A stretch of DNA of 28,299 bases from an uncultured Collinsella sp. (lineage in GTDB: Bacteria; Actinomycetota; Coriobacteriia; Coriobacteriales; Coriobacteriaceae), in NCBI GenBank assembly GCA_902494765.1, contig CABUUK010000029.1:1-28299 (forward strand), written 5' to 3'. Position 1 is the first letter of the stretch, and every line of letters begins with the position of its first letter. A program made the translations under genes and the position numbers. The notes beneath the pieces are model-generated. The model saw only the letters and a program-made list of their open reading frames with translations. It did no database searches and had not been told where the DNA came from. Below, one piece after another: positions 23,148 through 28,299 of the stretch.

Positions 23148-23987
23148 GTGATTGATTCGGAACAGCTTAAGCAACATATGGTCAAGGCCGTAGAGGAAAT
23201 TCGCGCCACCAATCCGATGGCCGGCTCCATCACCAACACGGTGACGATCGACTTTGTCGCCAACGCACAGCTCGCCGTGGGCGGATCGGCCGCCATGGTC
23301 TATCTGCCCGACGAGGGCGAAGCGCTCGTTGCCGGCGGCGGCGCCATCTATCTCAACATGGGCACGCTCTTCCCCATCTACGAGCAGACAATTCCCCGCG
23401 CGGCCAAGGCGGCACACGACGCCGGCAAGCCCTGGGTGCTCGATCCGGTGGGCCTGGGCATCGGTAGCCTGCGCACCCAGTTGGTAAACGAACTCAAGCA
23501 GTACAAGCCCGCCATCGTGCGCGGCAACGCCTCCGAGATCATCGCGCTCGCCGGCCTGTGGGGTCTTGAGGGCGAGGCGGCCGATCTGAGCCGCGTGCGC
23601 GGTGTCGATACCACCGACACGGTAGACGCTGCCCGCGATGCCGCCGTGGCGCTCGCCCGCTACACCGGCGGCGCCGTTGTGGTCTCGGGCGAAGTCGACC
23701 TGATTACCGACGGCACAACCGTGGCCAAGTCCCACGGCGGCAGCCCGCTCATGTCCAAGATCACCGGTTGCGGCTGCTCGCAGGGCGGCGTGCTGGCCGT
23801 GTATGCCTGCGCCGCCGACCCGTTTACGGCAGCCATCTGCGGCACCGCGGTCTACAACGTTGCCGGCACGCGTGCCGCCGCTGTCGCCGACGCCCCGGCA
23901 AGCTTTAAGGTCGCCTTTATCGACGAGCTCTACCGCGCGAGCGCCCAGGACATCGCCAACAACCAGCTCGAGCTCGAGGAGGCGTAA
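23148..23987 (+). CDS. thiM: hydroxyethylthiazole kinase
   Basis: The 279-residue protein has the ThiM hallmarks. SITNTVTIDFVANAQLAVGG near residue 26 is the conserved start of the ribokinase-like fold, DPVGLG is the phosphate region, RGNASEI is the NASE motif, and KITGCGCSQGG holds the catalytic-loop Gly/Cys. It phosphorylates 4-methyl-5-hydroxyethylthiazole for thiamine salvage in the cytoplasm. The GTG at 23148 is the start: AGGAGG lies eight bases upstream, while the ATG at 23141 runs into a stop after four codons. The riboswitch and terminator end just before it. The next gene starts three bases after the stop. Confidence 0.95.
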   Translation: MIDSEQLKQHMVKAVEEIRATNPMAGSITNTVTIDFVANAQLAVGGSAAMVYLPDEGEALVAGGGAIYLNMGTLFPIYEQTIPRAAKAAHDAGKPWVLDPVGLGIGSLRTQLVNELKQYKPAIVRGNASEIIALAGLWGLEGEAADLSRVRGVDTTDTVDAARDAAVALARYTGGAVVVSGEVDLITDGTTVAKSHGGSPLMSKITGCGCSQGGVLAVYACAADPFTAAICGTAVYNVAGTRAAAVADAPASFKVAFIDELYRASAQDIANNQLELEEA

Positions 23988-23990
23988 GCC

Positions 23991-24332
23991 ATGTCCGAGC
24001 CCGCAACCAATGCCGGAATGAACACGCTCATCGCCGTGGCCATCGCCCCGTGCGGCACCGGCGACGAGCTGTCCGCCGAGGTCGCCGAGGTCGTGCGCGT
24101 CATACGCGAGAGCGGCCTTCCCAACCGCACCACCTCGATGTTCACCGAGATCGAGGGCGACTGGGACGAGGTCATGCAGGTCGTGCGCGACGCAACCTTT
24201 GTGTTGGCGAGCAAGGGAATCCGCACCGAAGTCGTGCTCAAAGCCGATATTCGGCCCGGATTTACCGACACCATGACCGGCAAGCTCGAGCGCATGGAAG
24301 CACAGATCAAGAAGCAGGAGGAAGCACGATGA
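23991..24332 (+). CDS. thiamine-binding protein, MTH1187/YkoF-like (DUF77)
   Basis: The 113-residue protein matches the small ferredoxin-like MTH1187 family: IAVAIAPCGTGDELS at the start, VIRESGLPNRTTSMFTEIEGDWDEVMQVV in the middle and KADIRPGFTDTM near the end. Family members bind thiamine or its pyrimidine moiety. GAGGAGG, within the end of thiM, stands eight bases before the ATG, so translation is coupled. Its position between thiM and thiE under a TPP riboswitch supports a role in holding or sensing thiamine or HMP. The stop overlaps the thiE start by four bases (ATGA). Confidence 0.88.
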   Translation: MSEPATNAGMNTLIAVAIAPCGTGDELSAEVAEVVRVIRESGLPNRTTSMFTEIEGDWDEVMQVVRDATFVLASKGIRTEVVLKADIRPGFTDTMTGKLERMEAQIKKQEEAR

Positions 24333-25024
24333 GCATCCGCGACAACCTTGATATCTCGGCCTATCTGGTACTCGGCCCCGAAAACACCCTCGGGCGCCCC
24401 GTGGGCGATGTGGTGGCCCAGGCGCTCGACGCAGGCTTTACCTGTATCCAGGTGCGCTCCAAGGTGGCAAGCGCCCGCGAGATCATTGCACTGACCGGCG
24501 ACGCCGCGCAGGCAATCGCACAGGCTGGCAAGACCGGTCAGGTCGCCCTGTTAATCGACGACCGTCTGGACTGTGTACTCGCCGCGCGCGAGCAGGGCAT
24601 TGCCGTCGACGGCGTGCACGTAGGCCAGAGCGACATTCCCGTCGAGGTCTGCCGCAAGCTGCTGGGCCCCGATGCCATTGTGGGCCTTTCGGCCCGTTGC
24701 GAGGAGATGCTCGAGTACGTCAAGACCGCCGACATGAGCCTGGTCGACTACCTGGGCATCGGCCCGCTCCACGAGACCGAGACCAAGCGCGACTGCGGAC
24801 GCGCGGCCGACGGCTCTATCATCACCAAGAGCTTTGAGGACCTGGCCGCACTCCACGCGGCAAGCCCCGTGCCCATCGTGGTGGGCGGCGGCGTCAAGAC
24901 GGCCGACCTGCCGCAGCTCAAGGCCACCGGCGTCGACGGCTTCTTTGTGGTGAGTGCCGTCTGCAGCGCCGATGACCCCTACGCCGCGGCCAAGGAGCTC
25001 GTCGACACTTGGCAGCAGGCATAG
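24329..25024 (+). CDS. thiE: thiamine-phosphate synthase
   Basis: The 231-residue TIM-barrel protein joins HMP-pyrophosphate and hydroxyethylthiazole phosphate into thiamine phosphate. Family marks are LLIDDRLDCVLAA, VDGVHVGQSDIPV, DYLGIGPLHETETKRDCG and VVGGGVKTADL. The substrate-proximal TxTK is ETKR here, so that loop varies slightly. The ATG overlaps the previous stop (ATGA), with GGAGGA upstream. thiM and thiE together give thiazole salvage; no thiC, thiD or thiG is in the window, so the pyrimidine must come from elsewhere or from uptake. Confidence 0.93.
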   Translation: MSIRDNLDISAYLVLGPENTLGRPVGDVVAQALDAGFTCIQVRSKVASAREIIALTGDAAQAIAQAGKTGQVALLIDDRLDCVLAAREQGIAVDGVHVGQSDIPVEVCRKLLGPDAIVGLSARCEEMLEYVKTADMSLVDYLGIGPLHETETKRDCGRAADGSIITKSFEDLAALHAASPVPIVVGGGVKTADLPQLKATGVDGFFVVSAVCSADDPYAAAKELVDTWQQA

Positions 25025-25068
25025 GCATAAGCCGAGCAGCTGATCCGCAGCCTCACATCTTCAGCAAT

Positions 25069-25299
25069 GGAAAGCGCATCCCAGTTTGGACCTCCATTCC
25101 GGGATGCGCTTTCCGCATGCGGCTCCGTTGGGAAACCCCATCCCATTCCAGGCGCAAATTCTGGGACGCCGTTTCCAAAACCCGCCGTCGGGGAAACTGC
25201 ATCCCGTTTTGGATGCCGATTCCGGGGCGCGCTTTCCGCTACGGGCCTCTCGCGGAAACCTCATCCCATTTTTAGCGCCGATTCCGGGATGCGCTTTCC
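25069..25299. repeat. four tandem 46-bp hairpin units, 61-62 bp period
   Basis: Units lie at 25069-25114, 25131-25176, 25192-25237 and 25254-25299, separated by 15-16 bases. Each begins GGAAA-N3-CATCCC and ends near GGGA-N5-TTTCC, so each folds into a hairpin. Unit 1 is a perfect 14-bp inverted repeat (GGAAAGCGCATCCC and GGGATGCGCTTTCC) around an 18-base loop; the others are imperfect. The end of one unit can also pair with the start of the next. The block fills the gap between convergent thiE and patatin genes. The rest of the 297-bp gap holds nothing I recognise. Confidence 0.88.
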
Positions 25300-25321
25300 G
25301 CCGAGTCCACGGCAGTTTGCT

Positions 25322-26191
25322 CTACTCTGCCAGATACGCTTCCAGCGCCGGCAAGGTCGCCTCCGTATCGTGGCGGCCGACCTGGTAGATACGCTCGAGC
25401 TCATCCGGCTCGCGGCACAGCGACGGCACCTTCACCGATTCGCTCGGCCGCACCACAAAGACCTCGCCGGCAGCCTCACGACGCGCCAAGTCATCGAGCG
25501 TGGCATTGTAGACCTCATGCCGATGATCGAGCGCTGCAACAAACTCCGGGTAGTGACGGAACACGCGCCGCAGCATGGGCATCACGCTGTTGGGTTGCTT
25601 CACAAAGCCCGCCGGCTGCGTGAGTACCACGATATTGCGGTCATACCCCTGCGCAAACAACCAAGCGCTGGGAATGGAATCAGCCACGCCACCATCCAGA
25701 TACTTATGCCCGCCAATAGCAACGGGACGCGTCGCCACGGGAATCGCCGACGACGCCCGGATCCACTCGATATCGCGCTCGTCGCCATAGGGCAGGTCGT
25801 GGTAGACGGCCTTGCCCGTCTCGATATCGGTACACACGCACGTAAACCGCATAGGGCAGGCGCGATATGTCTCCAGGTCGATGGGATCGCGCTCGATGGG
25901 CACCTCGTGATAGGCAAAATCGGCATTGAACATGTCACCGGTTCGCAACCAGCTGGTCACACCCGCATAGCGCTTATCGGCACAATAGGCCTTGTTGTAG
26001 CGAATGGCGCGGCCGATCTGGCGCGATTTAAAGTTGTAGCCAAACGCCGCGCCCGCCGAGACACCCACCATATGGTCGCAGGTCAAACCGTGCTCCATCC
26101 AAACGTCGAGCACGCCCGCCGTATACATACCGCGGTAGCCGCCTCCCTCGAGCGCAAGCCCCACCGTGTGCGTCGTATCCGGCTGTGCCAT
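25322..26191 (-). CDS. patatin-like phospholipase
   Basis: The 289-residue protein has the patatin motifs in order: oxyanion hole EGGGYRGMY at about 15-23, nucleophile elbow GVSAG at 43-47 (Ser45), ASSAIP at 147-151, and the catalytic Asp166 in DGGVADSIP. It should hydrolyse acyl esters of lipids. It resembles the YjjU-type bacterial patatins, which are cytoplasmic; no signal peptide is seen. The ATG at 26191 is chosen for GGAG eight bases upstream; the frame opens at 26275 without support. It converges on thiE across the hairpin repeat block, and is divergent from an EAL remnant. Confidence 0.9.
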   Translation of the reverse strand: MAQPDTTHTVGLALEGGGYRGMYTAGVLDVWMEHGLTCDHMVGVSAGAAFGYNFKSRQIGRAIRYNKAYCADKRYAGVTSWLRTGDMFNADFAYHEVPIERDPIDLETYRACPMRFTCVCTDIETGKAVYHDLPYGDERDIEWIRASSAIPVATRPVAIGGHKYLDGGVADSIPSAWLFAQGYDRNIVVLTQPAGFVKQPNSVMPMLRRVFRHYPEFVAALDHRHEVYNATLDDLARREAAGEVFVVRPSESVKVPSLCREPDELERIYQVGRHDTEATLPALEAYLAE

Positions 26192-26319
26192 GCGACCATC
26201 TCCGTTCCTGCGTTTTAAACCGGGACAAGTATACCCGTCAACATATATCGTCTCAGTCGCATTTTCATCGAACATCGCATCGTCGCGCTACCGCCTGTCG
26301 AATAATAGCCGCCCACAGC

Positions 26320-26616
26320 ATGTGCACCCATATCCCCGCACTCGAGGAAAGCGGCTTTATGGTGACGCTCGACAAGCACATTTGGCAGATTGCGCCCGTC
26401 GACGGCGATCAAGGCCGCAGCACGCAGATCATTTCATCGATGCTCGAGATGGCGCAGTCGCTCCATCTGCCCGTCGTGGTCGAAGGCGTCGAGACAAATG
26501 AGCAGGCGAACGTGCTACGGCAAATGGGCGCCCGCGACGCTCAAGGCTTCCTCTACTACCGCCCCATGCCAGCGAAGGATTTTGAGGCATTGCTCGATGG
26601 TGGCAATAACAACTGA
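26320..26616 (+). pseudogene. remnant of an EAL (c-di-GMP phosphodiesterase) domain with internal deletion
   Basis: The 98-codon frame contains two separated parts of an EAL domain. IPALEESGFMVTLDKHIWQ is the segment just after the catalytic ExL. STQIISSMLEMAQSLHLPVVVEGVET with QMGARDAQGFLYYRPMP is the last third. About 110-130 residues that should lie between them, including the metal-binding NE and DD motifs, are missing, and the N-terminal ExL itself is absent. No ribosome site precedes it. It cannot be an active phosphodiesterase. It lies directly upstream of a GGDEF gene, so it may descend from a GGDEF-EAL protein. The surrounding 26192-26743 stretch holds only this and the palindrome at 26673. 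Confidence 0.72.
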
Positions 26617-26672
26617 TACGCTCGCGCGCAAAACACCACCGCCGAAGGGGGAATTTGCCTCCATTAGTTAAC

Positions 26673-26707
26673 TTATATCCCCAATTCAAACCGAATTGGG
26701 GATATAA
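26673..26707. promoter_or_regulatory. perfect 15-bp inverted repeat overlapping a -10 box before the GGDEF gene
   Basis: TTATATCCCCAATTC (26673-26687) and GAATTGGGGATATAA (26693-26707) are perfect complements around AAACC. The right arm contains TATAAT (26703-26708), a consensus -10 box, 36 bases before the start codon. No good -35 is seen. It looks like an operator over a promoter; a hairpin without a T-tract is the alternative. Confidence 0.65.
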
Positions 26708-26743
26708 TACAAACCGCTGTTCCGCCCAAGGAGGTTATCCATC

Positions 26744-28273
26744 ATGAACGAATCATATCGCCTGGGCGAGCAATCGATTATTGCCTATCTTCAGCGACTT
26801 GCGAATGGCATCTCGACCGCCGAACTCGATGTTGCCGCGCTGCCTGCTGAGCTACGCGCCGTTGGCGAACAACTGCAAAAGACGCACGCCATCCTGCAGC
26901 AAGAGCGCCGGCTGCTTGAGAGCAACGCCTATATCGACCCGCTCACCAACTTGGGCAACCGCAACGGATTCGACCGTCACGTCGAGCAACTCTGGCACAA
27001 AGGTGACCCCTTCACCTGCGCCTATATTGACATCGACCATCTCAAACATTGCAATGATAGGTTTGGCCACGCCGAAGGCAATCGCTATATTCTGGGCATC
27101 TGCCGCACGCTCTCCGAAACCATGGAGCACGATGAAATGCTGTTCCGTATCGGTGGAGACGAGTTTGTGCTCATCTCGCTCTCCGCAAACGAGACTGAAC
27201 TCGAGCAGCGCTTGGAGCAGGTACGTACCGGACTGATCGAGGCGAGCTCAGGTGGCAAGGCGCCCATGATCGGCAGCTTTAGTTTTGGCTGCTCGCGCGT
27301 CGATCCACTTGCCGGCGACACGCGTCGCCAGATGACGATGGATGCCGATCGCAAGATGTATCGCTATAAGCTTATGCATCGTGTGCAGCAACCGAAAGAC
27401 AGTGACGCGCCGCAACGCCCAATCGTCGATCAGCTTCCCTGCAACGACCGGGTGTTCCAAGCGATCTCCATGAGCTCCGAGACGCGCTATCCCTTTATCC
27501 TCAATCTCGATACGGGCAAATCGCAATGGTCGGTTAACGCCGTGCGCGATTTTGACCTGCCTTCCCAGCACCCTTTTAACTCGGTCGATATGTGGCTTGC
27601 TCGCGTCCACCCCGAGGACCGCGACAACGTACGCGCCGAGCTCGACATGGTGATAAACGGCACGTGGCACTTCCACTACATGCAGTACCGCGTGATGGAT
27701 GCCGCCGGAGCGTACGCGCTTTGCGACTGCACGGGCTACCGCTTGGACGGCACCGATACCGAGCCTAACATGTACGTGGGCATTATCATCAACCGAAGCC
27801 TGGCAGATACGACCGATTCCGTGACCGATCTGGGCGATATTCACGCCCTGGTCAACGCCATTGGCGAAATGCGTCGCGTGGCGCGCAAGGCGGGCATGAT
27901 CGCCATTAAAATCGACGATATCGCTCAGGTCAATGCCCGCTTTGGCTTTGATGCGGGCGATCGCGTTTTGGCGGAGAGCGCCGCCTGCCTCATGGAATGC
28001 TCGCGCGGCAAGGGTCGCCTGTTCCGCTCGACGGGGCCGACATTCGTGGCGCTTTTCGACGACTTTGATCCCGAAGAGACCAACGCGATTGCAGAGGAAA
28101 TCGAGCGGTTCCTGGGTTCGCCCGTGCTCTTTGGCCCATTTGAATATCAGCCGCCCATTCGCGTGGCCACGCTTCATCTGGACGCTGTCGATCGACAGCC
28201 CGTTTCCATTTTGAACGAGCTCAAAGCGCTGCTTAAAGAAGCGTCACAGGTACCGGGCACCAAGTTGGACTAG
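26744..28273 (+). CDS. GGDEF-PAS-degenerate GGDEF signalling protein
   Basis: The 509-residue protein has a coiled N-terminal region (about 35-60), a complete GGDEF domain (60-213) with DPLTNLGNRNGF, DIDHLKHCND and RIGGDEF (137-141), then a PAS-like domain (247-352) with the RVHPEDRD signature. A second GGDEF-like domain (353-500) follows, keeping DLGD and ARFGFDAGDRVL but with TGPTF (430-434) in place of GGDEF. The first domain should make c-di-GMP; an RxxD inhibitory site is not evident five residues upstream. The second is probably a binding or regulatory domain. No membrane segments, so it is cytoplasmic. AAGGAGG precedes the ATG. The upstream palindrome covers its promoter. Confidence 0.9.
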   Translation: MNESYRLGEQSIIAYLQRLANGISTAELDVAALPAELRAVGEQLQKTHAILQQERRLLESNAYIDPLTNLGNRNGFDRHVEQLWHKGDPFTCAYIDIDHLKHCNDRFGHAEGNRYILGICRTLSETMEHDEMLFRIGGDEFVLISLSANETELEQRLEQVRTGLIEASSGGKAPMIGSFSFGCSRVDPLAGDTRRQMTMDADRKMYRYKLMHRVQQPKDSDAPQRPIVDQLPCNDRVFQAISMSSETRYPFILNLDTGKSQWSVNAVRDFDLPSQHPFNSVDMWLARVHPEDRDNVRAELDMVINGTWHFHYMQYRVMDAAGAYALCDCTGYRLDGTDTEPNMYVGIIINRSLADTTDSVTDLGDIHALVNAIGEMRRVARKAGMIAIKIDDIAQVNARFGFDAGDRVLAESAACLMECSRGKGRLFRSTGPTFVALFDDFDPEETNAIAEEIERFLGSPVLFGPFEYQPPIRVATLHLDAVDRQPVSILNELKALLKEASQVPGTKLD

Positions 28274-28299
28274 CGTTGTGGGGCGCGATGTGAAACACA

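Noticed and set aside
25069..25299. CRISPR array
   Set aside because: The units are 46 bp and diverge from each other, spacers are only 15-16 bp, and no cas gene is present.
25067..26218. A long plus-strand frame with repeated peptides running through the hairpin block and across the patatin gene
   Set aside because: The peptide repeats simply translate the DNA hairpin units, and most of the frame is antisense to a clear patatin gene.

Overview
The window looks like chromosomal DNA of a gut Coriobacteriia (Actinomycetota), most likely a Collinsella or close relative. The grounds are high GC, dense short-spaced genes, frequent GTG starts behind strong AGGAGG-type ribosome sites, and a gene mix typical of gut anaerobes: bile salt hydrolase, PTS sugar uptake, Kup potassium uptake, NCS2 purine permease, TPP-controlled thiamine salvage and several LysR regulators. 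The genus call is inference. I see no rRNA, tRNA, CRISPR array, prophage or intact transposase.

Layout. 1-2610 (minus strand): a MarR-like winged-helix protein with a long RGG-repeat tail, behind a DHA2-type MFS exporter. 2817-4187 (plus): a short peptide deformylase and a LysR regulator, closed by a bidirectional terminator. 4311-9391 (minus): a four-gene cluster read in the order amidohydrolase, ceramidase-like 2, ceramidase-like 1, PTS EIIBC. Two of its three hydrolases have lost expected metal ligands. 9618-12158 (minus): an XRE helix-turn-helix fused to an alanine-type aminotransferase, with a cluster of GTTCAATT sites upstream, and a LysR gene divergent from an EamA exporter (12277-13188). 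13347-15578: Kup, with two palindromes upstream. 15658-17174 (minus): bile salt hydrolase and a deformylase-like protein lacking the catalytic Glu. 17368-19481 (plus): NCS2 permease and an esterase.

19720-22824 (minus): HAD phosphatase, LysR and a short cobalamin-independent methionine synthase-like protein, probably partly co-transcribed. 22863-25024: a 102-bp nested inverted repeat, a TPP riboswitch with its own terminator, then thiM, a thiamine-binding protein and thiE. This is a coherent thiamine salvage operon. 25069-25299: four 46-bp hairpin repeats at 61-62 bp period. 25322-26191 (minus): patatin-like phospholipase. 26320-26616: an EAL-domain remnant with its middle missing. 26744-28273: a GGDEF-PAS-degenerate GGDEF protein behind a perfect 15-bp inverted repeat that contains a TATAAT box.

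The points most worth a second look are the MarR-RGG fusion, the XRE-aminotransferase fusion with an internal ribosome site and its operator cluster, the deformylase-like protein with a broken HEXXH motif, the hydrolase-PTS cluster with degenerate active sites, and the two structured repeat elements that flank the thiamine operon. All functions come from reading motifs by eye; no database search was possible.
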